DNA from: Promethearchaeota archaeon | GTDB lineage: Archaea; Asgardarchaeota; Lokiarchaeia; Sigynarchaeales; SOKP01 | NCBI GenBank assembly: GCA_016839905.1 | Contig: JAEOTJ010000444.1 | Coordinates: forward strand, 1 to 24,455 | Length of the DNA stretch: 24,455 nt | Reading direction: 5' to 3' | Shown: positions 8,225-16,562 of the stretch, in pieces | Layout: the number at the start of each line of letters is the position of its first letter | Position numbering within the stretch: position 1 is the stretch's first letter | Translations under genes and position numbers: made by a program | The notes under the pieces: model-generated | Databases searched by the model: none | Told to the model about the DNA's origin: nothing | The model's input: only the letters and a program-made list of their open reading frames with translations

Positions 8225-8377
8225 ATGCCAGTAGTAAGTTTGAAAGTAAATGACAATGATATTGATTTAAATGAATTCATGGAAAAAATGCTCACAAATA
8301 TCTTATTGGGCTATTTAGAATCTGTTAAACGCGTGCCGGATGATATTAAAACGATTAATATAGAAATAATAGTCTAA
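8225..8377 (+). CDS. Small 50-aa protein, unknown function
   Basis: A short reading frame starting MPVVSLKVNDNDIDLNEF and ending IKTINIEIIV. It looks like strand, then amphipathic helix (EFMEKMLTNILLGYLESV), then strand, so a small folded or dimerising protein is plausible. The frame is open upstream to an ATG at 8135, but that extension (NYIENKIIIILKKKLNKDTNY) is low-complexity and lies in the divergent promoter region. I prefer the ATG at 8225, where coding-like sequence begins. It precedes the DUF89 gene by 67 nt on the same strand and may share its transcript. I cannot assign a family with confidence. Confidence 0.5.
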   Translation: MPVVSLKVNDNDIDLNEFMEKMLTNILLGYLESVKRVPDDIKTINIEIIV

Positions 8378-8444
8378 TAATATAGAATAAACTTAAGTGA
8401 TCAAAAGAAATATATCCATAAATGTTAAATTAAGCTGTCGAAAA

Positions 8445-9317
8445 ATGATTCTCGAACCTGAATGCATTGGTTGTCTATTTAATCAGATATATAAATCTTT
8501 CTTGCTTTTAAAGCCAGACATCTCAAGGGACATAATATTAAATACTCAGATAAAACTGATGAATTTCCTGATACAAAATGATATTAATAACTTGCCTGGA
8601 CCATTAATTGGTCAAAAAACCTATAATTTAATATCAGAAGCGCTTGGTAATAATGATCCTTATAAATTTTTAAAACAAAAATATAATATAATTGCATTAG
8701 AATATTATGAGAGAGCAAAAGATCTTGTGGAAAAATCAGAGGATCCTATTTTTGAAGCCATAGCTATATCTGCTATCGGAAATACGATTGATTTTGGAAC
8801 GGATCACGAGATCGACTTGATAAATGATATTAAAAATTTCGAACCTGAAAATTTTAAAATAAATGACATCCTAAAATTTAAGGAATCCTTAGAAAAAGCA
8901 AGTCAAATGTTAATATTGCTTGATAATGCAGGAGAGATCGTATTTGATAAACTCTTAGTTGAGACTATTAAAGAACACTTTCCTAAATTGAACATTACAT
9001 GTTCTGTAAGGGAAGGGCCAATTATCAATGATGCGACAATTAAAGATGCTGAGTATATAGGTTTAACTAGAATAGTAAAGGTTATTGAAGCACCTGCTGC
9101 ACCGGGTATTGTGATATCTCTAGTATCTGAAGAATTTAAGGAACTTTTATTTTCTAAAGATGTGATTATTCTTTCAAAAGGTCAAGCAAATTTCGAAAGC
9201 TTATATTTAATAGATCTTCCAAATAAAGAAGTCTTTTATCTATTAAAAGCTAAATGTATTTTAATGGAAAGAATATTTAATGTAAATATGGGAGATTTAA
9301 TTTTTAAAAAGAAATAG
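8445..9317 (+). CDS. DUF89 metal-dependent phosphatase (ARMT1-like family)
   Basis: This belongs to the DUF89 damage-control phosphatase family, metal enzymes that hydrolyse phosphorylated sugars or damaged phospho-metabolites. With the start at the ATG at 8445 the protein has 290 residues and begins MILEPECIGCLFNQ, matching the CxxC that opens stand-alone prokaryotic members. Further signatures are AISAIGNTIDFG (about 107-118), the metal-binding LLDNAGE (about 158-164), GPIINDAT (191-198) and SKGQANFE (244-251). All metal and catalytic motifs appear intact. An alternative GTG start at 8397 would add 16 residues (SINVKLSC) with no family counterpart, so I reject it. The gene is convergent with mrp, with 46 bp between stops. 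The exact substrate in archaea is not predictable here. Confidence 0.85.
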   Translation: MILEPECIGCLFNQIYKSFLLLKPDISRDIILNTQIKLMNFLIQNDINNLPGPLIGQKTYNLISEALGNNDPYKFLKQKYNIIALEYYERAKDLVEKSEDPIFEAIAISAIGNTIDFGTDHEIDLINDIKNFEPENFKINDILKFKESLEKASQMLILLDNAGEIVFDKLLVETIKEHFPKLNITCSVREGPIINDATIKDAEYIGLTRIVKVIEAPAAPGIVISLVSEEFKELLFSKDVIILSKGQANFESLYLIDLPNKEVFYLLKAKCILMERIFNVNMGDLIFKKK

Positions 9318-9363
9318 TAAATCCTTGATATATTAAGTAATCCAAAATATAATGAGAGAAGGA

Positions 9364-10218
9364 TTATTTTTCTAAAACTTCTCTAATATTTTTAACAATC
9401 TCTTTAAATACTTTTGCAGATTCGCTATCAGCATATTTTAGAATAAATGGTAAACCTTGATCACTTTGTTGTCCAATCTCAACCTCAAATGGGATTTTTC
9501 CTAAAAATTTTATATTGAAATCTTTAGATGCTTTTTCAGGACCACCTGGGGGATAAAGGTCAATAAGTTTTTCACAATGAGGACATTTAAATCCAGACAT
9601 ATTTTCAATTATTCCGAGGATTTTTCGTTCCATGGTTTGTGCCATGGCAATTGTTTTTCTTGCATCCATTGTGGCAACTTCTTGTGGTGTTGATATAATT
9701 AATATCCATTCCTCAGGAATTAATTGTAAAATATCCAATGTCTCATCAGAAGTTCCTGGGGGTAAATCGCATACTAAATAATCCAAGTCGCCCCATACAG
9801 CATCGCCTAAAAACTGGCGGACAACGCTCATTTTCATTGGGCCCCTCCAAATAACTGGTGTGTCTTCATTTTCCATTAAAAACGCCATGCTGACAACTTT
9901 AATGTTCATTGGTCCGTTTAGTGGGATGAATTTCTTAGCTTCAGCATCAACTTGAGGTCGTAGGTCAGGACTAATTCCCAGCATTTTAATAATATTTGGG
10001 CCAGTAATATCAAGGTCTAATAATCCAACTCTTAGGCCCACAATTGCCAGGCTCATCGCAAGATTAACTGAAACAGTAGATTTACCTACACCCCCTTTAC
10101 CTGAGATTATCACTATTTTATGCTTAATCTTTTCCATATTTTTCTTTATTGATAACATTCTGGGATCCATCATTGCATCTTTTACCGACTCTTCTGATAT
10201 TTCCTTATTTTCAGCCAT
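9364..10218 (-). CDS. mrp: Mrp/NBP35-family Fe-S carrier ATPase
   Basis: A cytosolic P-loop ATPase of the Mrp/ApbC/NBP35 family, which assembles or delivers [4Fe-4S] clusters to apoproteins. The deviant Walker A is GKGGVGKS (40-47). The switch I/A'-type region reads LLDLDITGPN (66-75) and Walker B/switch II reads VCDLPPGTSDET (149-160). The cluster-binding CPHC is at 212-215, in the family context NMSGFKCPHC. Its 284-residue length is normal. The N-terminal extension (residues 1-31) lacks the four-cysteine ferredoxin-like motif of eukaryotic NBP35, which fits the archaeal type. It is divergent from the Fe-S/Fwd operon, separated by 240 bp. A role in maturing those Fe-S proteins is plausible but inferred only from adjacency. 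ATG start at 10216-10218. Confidence 0.92.
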   Translation of the reverse strand: MAENKEISEESVKDAMMDPRMLSIKKNMEKIKHKIVIISGKGGVGKSTVSVNLAMSLAIVGLRVGLLDLDITGPNIIKMLGISPDLRPQVDAEAKKFIPLNGPMNIKVVSMAFLMENEDTPVIWRGPMKMSVVRQFLGDAVWGDLDYLVCDLPPGTSDETLDILQLIPEEWILIISTPQEVATMDARKTIAMAQTMERKILGIIENMSGFKCPHCEKLIDLYPPGGPEKASKDFNIKFLGKIPFEVEIGQQSDQGLPFILKYADSESAKVFKEIVKNIREVLEK

Positions 10219-10394
10219 TTTATCATAACTTTATTTTATCCTTATTGTTACATAATCAAATATTTTGAATTTCTTTAATTTATCTTTAATATTTTATGAA
10301 TAAATTTTTGTATTTGATTTTGATTAATAATCATTAATCTTGATAATAATTTATAATCAATAATCTAAAGAAATTAATAAACCTCAGAATATTA

Positions 10395-10404
10395 TTCTAT
10401 ATAA
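10395..10404 (+). promoter_or_regulatory. Possible TATA box of the Fe-S/Fwd-like operon
   Basis: TTCTATATAA lies 55-64 nt upstream of the first ATG (10459). The same leader contains AAAGGTGG (10427-10434), which is too far (about 25 nt) to serve that ATG as a normal Shine-Dalgarno. This suggests a leader of roughly 30 nt. The 240-bp gap to mrp presumably holds both divergent promoters. I see no clear operator or palindrome. Confidence 0.35.
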
Positions 10405-10458
10405 GAAAGAAAAGAATGAAATTATTAAAGGTGGATTAGGATTCCAATACAAAATTTT

Positions 10459-10926
10459 ATGGAGTTGTATAAATTTTTACCCAAAACTAATTGCAAGAAA
10501 TGTGGGAAACCAACTTGCATGGCTTTTGCATTAGATTTGATGCAAGGGAAAATAAAGATTGATGAATGTACTCCTCTTTTGGAGCCTAAACATAAAAAGA
10601 AATATGAAACCTTAAAAGAGCTGTTAGGATCAGAAGAAGGAAAGGAGAAAGAATTAAGAATAGATGTAGATAATGATTTGTGTGATGGATGTGGAATTTG
10701 CGTAACTGTATGTCCTGTAAATGCTCGATACTGTCCATCAACGCTTAGTGGTAAGGCTCCAAGATTCCCTCCACATAATCGTCAATTATTTCAAGTCAAA
10801 GAAGGAAAATGTGAATTATTAGAATTAAAATATTGTCGTAGAATAGAAGGGGAGGGTCAAGCTAGAGAATGTCGTGTCTGTGAAACCTACTGTCCACGAG
10901 AGGCAGTAAAAATTGAATATGTTTAA
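10459..10926 (+). CDS. Two-part iron-sulfur protein (PF04060-type domain plus ferredoxin)
   Basis: A 155-aa electron-transfer protein, probably the ferredoxin partner of the Fwd-like subunits that follow. Residues 12-37 hold C-x2-C-x4-C-x16-C (C12, C15, C20, C37), the Fe-S domain also found at the N-terminus of CODH/ACS corrinoid protein CdhE and in RnfB. Residues 75-85 hold CDGCGICVTVCP and 138-146 hold CRVCETYCP, a ferredoxin-like pair. The second motif has only three cysteines in the usual positions; position 135, where the first would sit, is Ala. C118 or C126 may complete that cluster. So up to three [4Fe-4S] clusters are possible. It is the first gene of the operon, 20 nt before fwdB. 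It resembles FwdG/FmdG-type polyferredoxin subunits in role, but the PF04060-like front half is not a feature I associate with classical FwdG. Confidence 0.75.
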   Translation: MELYKFLPKTNCKKCGKPTCMAFALDLMQGKIKIDECTPLLEPKHKKKYETLKELLGSEEGKEKELRIDVDNDLCDGCGICVTVCPVNARYCPSTLSGKAPRFPPHNRQLFQVKEGKCELLELKYCRRIEGEGQARECRVCETYCPREAVKIEYV

Positions 10927-10946
10927 AAGATATAGGTTTATTAAAT

Positions 10947-12245
10947 ATGAAAAGATTTCCATGTTCTGGATGCTCTTTACTTTGTGATGATATTATCGTA
11001 AAAAGCGATGGTTTATTTATTGATAAGGTAATAGGAGCTTGCTTAAAAGGAAAAGAGAGATTTGATCAAGTTAAAGCAAAAAATCGAATATTAACTCCAA
11101 TGATTCGAGAAAATGATAATCTTATAAAGAGTTCCTGGGAGAAAGCATTAGATAAAGTTACCCAAATCCTTAAAAAATCATCCAAACCTCTATTATATGG
11201 ATTTTCAAATGTGAGTTGTGAAGCCCAATTAAAAGGAATTGAATTAGCAAAACAAATAAATGGATTTATTGATTCGAATTCTACAATCTGCCAAGGAAAA
11301 GTATTAGAAGTCTTAAAAGAAACGGGTATTACACTTACAACGATTTCTGAAGTAATTAATAAAGTAGATTTATTAATAGTTTGGGGAGCTAATATTGCTG
11401 AATCTATTCCACGTTTATTTAATAAATTATTATTTTCAAGAGGTAAATTTAGAATGACTGGACGTGAGATAAAGACCTTGATTATCATAGATCCAGTGAA
11501 GACTTCTTCTTTTAGAGTTATGGGTGTCCGAGACATTGCCCTTAATATAGAGCCAAATAAAGACATTGAATTAATACGCATCCTAAAGGAAGAGTGTTGT
11601 ACAGAAGGGAATATTCCTGAAAAAGGGATTGCGGGATTAGATAAAGATGATCTTAGAAGATTACTTATGCAACTTACGGGTGCTGAAAATGGAGTTATTC
11701 TAATTGGGCAAGGATTATTAAGCCCTCAAGATGACTCCAATGTAATTAAAGAATTACTAGAATTAATCCAAATGATAAATGAAAAACAGCAAAAAGGGCG
11801 AATATCGATAATGACGATTGGGGGTCATTATAACATGACTGGTTTTGATCATGTGGCCCTAACTAATCATGGCAAAAACCAGAGTTTACAGTTTTCAAAT
11901 AATATATTAATAGAGACTGATAAGACCGTTATCTCAAAAATTAAAGAAGATGACTTTGATTGCTCAATTATTGTGGGGTCCGATCCCATTTCTCATTTTC
12001 CTCAGCAACTCAGCAAGAAATTGGCAAAAAAACCATTAATTCTAATCGATAATAAAAAATCAGCAACATCCTATTTATCAGATGTAATCTTGCCTTCTAC
12101 AATAACAGGTATAGAATCTGAAGGACTTGCCTTTAGAATTGATCATGTACCGATAGAATTACAAAAAATTGTTAATCCTCCTAAGAATATACGATCAGAT
12201 GAGGAAATCTTATTAAATTTAATTGAAAAATTCAAAATCACATGA
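10947..12245 (+). CDS. fwdB: FwdB-like molybdopterin oxidoreductase subunit with altered active site
   Basis: A homologue of formylmethanofuran dehydrogenase subunit B, the Mo/W-bis-pterin subunit that reduces CO2 to formate. Length (432 aa) is typical. Residues 6-32 carry the four [4Fe-4S] ligands C6, C9, C13 and C32. The metal-ligating cysteine is C115 in STICQG. Later landmarks are LLIVWGANIAES (142-153), GGHYNMTGF (292-300), IIVGSDPISHFP (341-352) and TGIESEGLAFR (387-397). In canonical FwdB and formate dehydrogenases the Cys/Sec is followed by His (CHG), but here it is Gln116. The conserved MRGHYN Arg aligns with Gly292. Both residues are thought to be catalytic, so substrate or chemistry may differ. 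The ATGA at 12242-12245 couples it to fwdD. Confidence 0.85.
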   Translation: MKRFPCSGCSLLCDDIIVKSDGLFIDKVIGACLKGKERFDQVKAKNRILTPMIRENDNLIKSSWEKALDKVTQILKKSSKPLLYGFSNVSCEAQLKGIELAKQINGFIDSNSTICQGKVLEVLKETGITLTTISEVINKVDLLIVWGANIAESIPRLFNKLLFSRGKFRMTGREIKTLIIIDPVKTSSFRVMGVRDIALNIEPNKDIELIRILKEECCTEGNIPEKGIAGLDKDDLRRLLMQLTGAENGVILIGQGLLSPQDDSNVIKELLELIQMINEKQQKGRISIMTIGGHYNMTGFDHVALTNHGKNQSLQFSNNILIETDKTVISKIKEDDFDCSIIVGSDPISHFPQQLSKKLAKKPLILIDNKKSATSYLSDVILPSTITGIESEGLAFRIDHVPIELQKIVNPPKNIRSDEEILLNLIEKFKIT

Positions 12246-12637
12246 GAGGTAATTATAACATGGAAATGGTAGTAAATACAGTGAGAATGATTGATCATGA
12301 TCAATTAAAAGAACATTCAATAGGAGATAATAATTCATTAAAAGAGAATCTAGCAATTGGGATAATAAATCCTGATGATTTTAATAATTTAAAATTAAGT
12401 ATAAAATTAAATTTAAAGTTATCTAATAAATATGGAAATGTAGTAATTAATATAAAACAAGATAAAGATATTCCTAATGGAATGATCCTAATGCCAATTT
12501 CAATATGGGCTAATCAAATTACTGGTGTAGAAAATAACGACCTTATTTACAAGAATATTAAAGTAATCGTGGAAATAACTCAAGAGTCAGTTTTAAATTT
12601 TGAAGATTTATTAAAATCTATAAAAAATAATCAATAA
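12242..12637 (+). CDS. fwdD: FwdD-like molybdopterin-dinucleotide-binding subunit
   Basis: This corresponds to FwdD, which supplies the C-terminal dinucleotide-binding beta-barrel that completes the pterin site of FwdB. Family-like landmarks are VVNTVRMIDHDQLKEHSIG (about residues 10-28), AIGIINPDDFNNL (38-50), SNKYGNVVINI and GMILMPISIWANQITG. The last matches the GMVFMPMGPWANAV-type motif of the family. Length (131 aa) is normal. The start ATG overlaps the fwdB stop (ATGA), a translational-coupling arrangement. An internal ATG at 12260 (MEMVVNTV) would give a start closer to other FwdD proteins and cannot be excluded. It lies 14 nt before fwdA. It is more divergent and Asn/Ile-rich than methanogen FwdD, like the rest of this operon. 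Confidence 0.8.
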   Translation: MRGNYNMEMVVNTVRMIDHDQLKEHSIGDNNSLKENLAIGIINPDDFNNLKLSIKLNLKLSNKYGNVVINIKQDKDIPNGMILMPISIWANQITGVENNDLIYKNIKVIVEITQESVLNFEDLLKSIKNNQ

Positions 12638-12651
12638 GATCAGAATCAGAT

Positions 12652-14298
12652 ATGAGTAAATTATTAATAAAAAATGGTTTAATATTTGACCCCATTAATA
12701 ATATCGATGGAGAAATTAAGGATCTACAAATTGAGGATGGAATATTTGTAGATAGATTCTCTAATGAGAAGGATATTCAAGAGATCGATGCAAAAGATAA
12801 TACGGTAATTCCGGGGGCACTCGATATTCACGCTCATGTAGCATCTCAGCAAACTAATTGGGTAAGACTTTTAGGAAGTAAAAATTCAAATTTTAATGAA
12901 TACTGGCAAGGATTAACACTTAAAAAAATAGCAAGGGATTATATTTCAAATGGATACACCTTCATTATTGAAGCGAATACTTACCCTTCATTAGCAAAAC
13001 AGACTATTTTTAATTTTCGAGAATTACCTGTTTTAGATAAAGGCATGCTATTAAATATAAGTAATATTTGGCCTTTAGAATTAGAGTTTAAAAGTGGTAA
13101 AATAGAGGATATGAGTGTTTTTATTTCAGATTTATTAAACATGACAAAAAGCTATGGTCTTAAAGTATATAATCCATTTGAAGCAGAAACATGGAATTTT
13201 AAAAAATTAAGAGATGATATTAACAAATCCGGAAGATTATATTATTTTTCGGCATTAGATGTATATGAAAACTTAACAAAAGCTAATGAGTTATTAGGAT
13301 TACCTCATTCGATTCATGCCCATATTGAAGGCTATGAAACCGAGCAAGGAAAAGAAAATCTTTTCTGTATACTTGAAAAAATAAAATCATTAAATATTAA
13401 TTCGAAGGCAGAACGCTCCCAGGTCTTTCATCTTGCTCATGCTTCAGCCTATAATATCGATGGAAATAATTCAGAATTACTAAAAATCTTAAATAATTCT
13501 AATAAAATTGATTTAGATTTAGGATTTCTCTGTTTTAATGTAATAAATCCACTTATTACATCAGATAGAAGGCAAATTGAGGCAATTCAAGTAGAGAATG
13601 AAACTAAAGGAATATTCAAGTTAATTAGATCAGCTATTGAAACTGAGGGTGACTCCTTCTCTTCTCTTCGAGTATTTGATAAAAAAAATGAACTTCATAA
13701 TATTTTATGGGCTAATGCTTTAGATTTAGCCCTAAATATTAAAAATAAATGGCAAGTACAAATAACTTTAAATTATCCTATTTATGGAGATATCAATAAC
13801 ATCCCAGAAATTGCATCTTGGTTATTAAGTGAAAAAGCAAGAGAAGAGTATAAAAAGGAACTATGGCAAGGTCTACCTCAGACAAAAGGCTCCCTTACTT
13901 TTAATGAGTTAATAATTATGAGTCGGTCAAGTCCAGCGAGATCTCTCGGATTAAAAAATATTAAAGGTAATCTTGGAAATGGTGCTGACGGGGACCTTAA
14001 TATTTTAGATATTAACTTGAATGATGTTGATACCAATAATGATTATGACCTAATAAAAAAATCTTTAAAAAATATTAAATATGTAATAAAAGCCGGTGAA
14101 ATTATTAAAAATCATGATAAAGTAAAATTAGATTCTCATGGAAAAATCTTCTGGGCAGATGGTCAGGCTGTTAAGGAAGATAAATCGATAATAATGAATA
14201 AAAAGAAGGAGTTTTATGAGAAATACTACTCAATCTTTTATGACTCTCTAAAAGTTTCTATAGATAATAAATATTTAAGAAAAATTGATTCAAAATAA
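12652..14298 (+). CDS. fwdA: FwdA-like amidohydrolase with substituted catalytic Asp
   Basis: A homologue of FwdA, the dinuclear-zinc amidohydrolase that condenses formate with methanofuran. Its 548 aa is near the family length. Metal-site residues are present: H60 and H62 in DIHAHV, K171 in YGLKVYNP (the carboxylated lysine position), H222 and H224 in SIHAHI, and H260 and H263 in FHLAHAS. The terminal motif, usually TTDHPN with the metal-binding/catalytic Asp, reads TLNYPI (N374, Y375), so Asp becomes Asn and His becomes Tyr. The C-terminal composite beta domain is normal (SRSSPARSLGLKN...GNLGNGADGDLNILD). It is the last gene of the operon. No fwdC follows, although FwdA and FwdC are normally partners. 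It may bind substrate without the usual chemistry, or use a different cofactor. AT-rich codon use matches its neighbours. Confidence 0.85.
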   Translation: MSKLLIKNGLIFDPINNIDGEIKDLQIEDGIFVDRFSNEKDIQEIDAKDNTVIPGALDIHAHVASQQTNWVRLLGSKNSNFNEYWQGLTLKKIARDYISNGYTFIIEANTYPSLAKQTIFNFRELPVLDKGMLLNISNIWPLELEFKSGKIEDMSVFISDLLNMTKSYGLKVYNPFEAETWNFKKLRDDINKSGRLYYFSALDVYENLTKANELLGLPHSIHAHIEGYETEQGKENLFCILEKIKSLNINSKAERSQVFHLAHASAYNIDGNNSELLKILNNSNKIDLDLGFLCFNVINPLITSDRRQIEAIQVENETKGIFKLIRSAIETEGDSFSSLRVFDKKNELHNILWANALDLALNIKNKWQVQITLNYPIYGDINNIPEIASWLLSEKAREEYKKELWQGLPQTKGSLTFNELIIMSRSSPARSLGLKNIKGNLGNGADGDLNILDINLNDVDTNNDYDLIKKSLKNIKYVIKAGEIIKNHDKVKLDSHGKIFWADGQAVKEDKSIIMNKKKEFYEKYYSIFYDSLKVSIDNKYLRKIDSK

Positions 14299-14323
14299 TT
14301 ATTCAAATAAATTATTCAAATAA
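14298..14323 (+). repeat. Tandem 13-bp repeat after fwdA
   Basis: ATTATTCAAATAA occurs twice in direct succession, beginning at the last base of the fwdA stop codon. A partial third copy (TAATTCAAATTT) follows. No function is evident. It could mark slippage in the 3' UTR. Confidence 0.5.
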
Positions 14324-14386
14324 ATTTTATAATTCAAATTTATATTAATATAATAAGTATTAATTAAAAATTCTCTATGGAGAACT

Positions 14387-14396
14387 TTTTATATAA
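14387..14396 (+). promoter_or_regulatory. Possible TATA box of the SIR2-TPR gene
   Basis: TTTTATATAA lies 40-49 nt upstream of the ATG at 14436, implying a leader of about 15-20 nt. No Shine-Dalgarno precedes the ATG. A separate promoter here would make this gene independent of the Fwd-like operon. Confidence 0.4.
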
Positions 14397-14435
14397 TTAA
14401 TTAGCTTATTAATTTATACAAATCTGTATAATAAT

Positions 14436-16562
14436 ATGGAAGAAATAAGTCTCAAGATATTTGATTTATTAGCAAATGAAGAAGATTTGATTTTTCTAAT
14501 TGGGGCAGGATGTTCGATTGATGCACCTTCATGTTTGCCTGATGGAACTACTATGATTAAGGAGATCATAAAATTCACATGTGCTGAAACTGAAATTGAA
14601 GAGATTTTAGAAATAGAAGATTTAAGATTTGAGACATTAGCAGAAATTATTAGAAATCATTTAGATTTTGAATTAAATATCTTGAATTTTTTTGAATTAT
14701 GTAAAAAACCAAATATAAAACATTTTTTTCTTGCTGATATGATTAAAAAGGGAAGTATTATTCTAACGACAAATTTAGATTTTTTAATTGAGCACGCATT
14801 ACTTCAATTATATGAAGCTCAAGAGAATATATTGCCTATAATAACTCCTGAAGATTACGTTAATTTCACAAAATCATTTGATTTAATAAAAAATAATTCC
14901 CTTTATTTCTTTAAACTACATGGTTCAACTAAAAACATCATAACTAATGATAATATAAAAGATTATTTAATTACTCTATTGAAAATAATAGGTTCTCAAA
15001 AAGGAGAAATAGATCTATTTAATCATGAGAAATTTAAACGAGATTTGTTCTATAAATTGTTTGAGCAAAAGACATTAGTCATAATGGGTTATTCTGGGTA
15101 TAATGATTATGATATTATTCCATCATTAAAGAATATTAAAAACATTAAGAATATTATTTGGTTAAATCATATTGAAAATGATAATGGAAAAGAAAAGGTA
15201 TTTGAGATAAGTGATAAAAAGCAAGTCTCAGGCATCCCAGATAAATTAAACCAAATATTAATTGAATTAAAACGAATGAACAATAATATTAAAATCTATA
15301 GAGTAAATATAAATACAAGAAGATGCATTAAGAATTTAATGGATTTTGAACCAATATTGGATACAAAACACTTTTCAATAGAATTCTCCAAATGGCTTAG
15401 AGAAAACATTAAAAATCCAAGTGATCTTATTAAAACAATAATTCCACATATCATTTATTTTAATTTTGATAGAATAGATGACTCATTAAGATGTGGTGTT
15501 AAAGCTCTTAAAATTCTTAACGATTCAAAGGAATATGCATTAAAAGACTTAATACTGAATAATATTGGTTGGATTCATTTTCAAAGAGGTAATTATTCTG
15601 AAGCGATATTAAAATATGAACAATTAGTTAATATGGCAAAAGATCAAGGGGATTGGAATCAACAAGTGATCTATTTGAATAATATTGGAGAGATCTACGA
15701 ACGTAGTAAGGATTATCAAGAGGCTTTAAAGCGATATAGGGAAGCAATTGTTATAGCTAAAAAAATAGATAATACGGAAGAAAAAATAAGAGCATTTGAT
15801 AGTATCATAGAAATTTATGAAAATTTAGATGATTTTATGGAATTATTAGATCTTTATCAAGAAGCTATTAGTATTGCTGAAAAAAATAAGGACGACCAAA
15901 AGATAATGATTTATTTTAATAATATGGCTACAATTTATTTTAAACAAGAATTATTTCATATGGCTATTGAACATTTTGAAAAATCTGAGGAAGTAGCTCG
16001 AAATATAAATGATTTAGAAAAATTAACAATTATTTTAAATAATTTAGGTTCTTTATATGAAAAATTCAATGATTATACAAATGCACTGAAGAAATTTAAT
16101 GAAGCATTAAAAATTGATGAAGTTTTAAGAAATAATATTGGGAAAGCTCGGAGATTAAATAAAATTGGAGGAGTTTATATAGATCTTGAAGAATATTCGG
16201 AAGCTTTACAAAAATTCAAAGAAGCTTTCAGTATAGCCGATGCTTTAGAAGATAGTTCATTAAAAATGGAATTAATTAATAAGATTGGAAAAACATTTTT
16301 TTTTAAGAAAGAGTATGTTGAAGCTTTAAGATATTTTAATAATGGACTTAAAATTGCTCAAAAATTAGATAATCTAAAGATGGAGGCAGATTTTTTAAAT
16401 AATATTGCCGGATGCCATTATATGAATTTAGAATATAGAGAATCCCTTAACTATACAATAAAATCACTTCAAACTATGAAATTGCTTGGTTTAGGAAAAT
16501 CAATAAAAGTTGTTGCTCTGAAAAAAAAAATTAGAACTCTACAAAACCAACTAAAATTATAG
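14436..16562 (+). CDS. SIR2-like domain protein with C-terminal TPR array
   Basis: Residues ~15-250 form a SIR2-like NAD-binding domain: LIGAGCSI (21-28), TTNLD (111-115), KLHGS with H162 as the candidate catalytic histidine, and GYSGYNDYD (218-226). It lacks the zinc-binding cysteines of true sirtuin deacetylases. SIR2-like domains of this kind in microbial defence proteins (for example ThsA) act as NADases. Residues ~340-690 are at least eight tetratricopeptide repeats of about 40 aa, each with NN-G-IY followed by YSEAL-KFEEAL-I patterns, which bind protein partners. No STAND ATPase lies between them, so the architecture is SIR2 then TPR. Its 708 aa include a ~90-aa linker. A sensor (TPR) plus NAD-cleaving effector is the best inference, and signalling is the alternative. 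The last 6 bp overlap the convergent OsmC-like gene. Confidence 0.85.
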   Translation: MEEISLKIFDLLANEEDLIFLIGAGCSIDAPSCLPDGTTMIKEIIKFTCAETEIEEILEIEDLRFETLAEIIRNHLDFELNILNFFELCKKPNIKHFFLADMIKKGSIILTTNLDFLIEHALLQLYEAQENILPIITPEDYVNFTKSFDLIKNNSLYFFKLHGSTKNIITNDNIKDYLITLLKIIGSQKGEIDLFNHEKFKRDLFYKLFEQKTLVIMGYSGYNDYDIIPSLKNIKNIKNIIWLNHIENDNGKEKVFEISDKKQVSGIPDKLNQILIELKRMNNNIKIYRVNINTRRCIKNLMDFEPILDTKHFSIEFSKWLRENIKNPSDLIKTIIPHIIYFNFDRIDDSLRCGVKALKILNDSKEYALKDLILNNIGWIHFQRGNYSEAILKYEQLVNMAKDQGDWNQQVIYLNNIGEIYERSKDYQEALKRYREAIVIAKKIDNTEEKIRAFDSIIEIYENLDDFMELLDLYQEAISIAEKNKDDQKIMIYFNNMATIYFKQELFHMAIEHFEKSEEVARNINDLEKLTIILNNLGSLYEKFNDYTNALKKFNEALKIDEVLRNNIGKARRLNKIGGVYIDLEEYSEALQKFKEAFSIADALEDSSLKMELINKIGKTFFFKKEYVEALRYFNNGLKIAQKLDNLKMEADFLNNIAGCHYMNLEYRESLNYTIKSLQTMKLLGLGKSIKVVALKKKIRTLQNQLKL

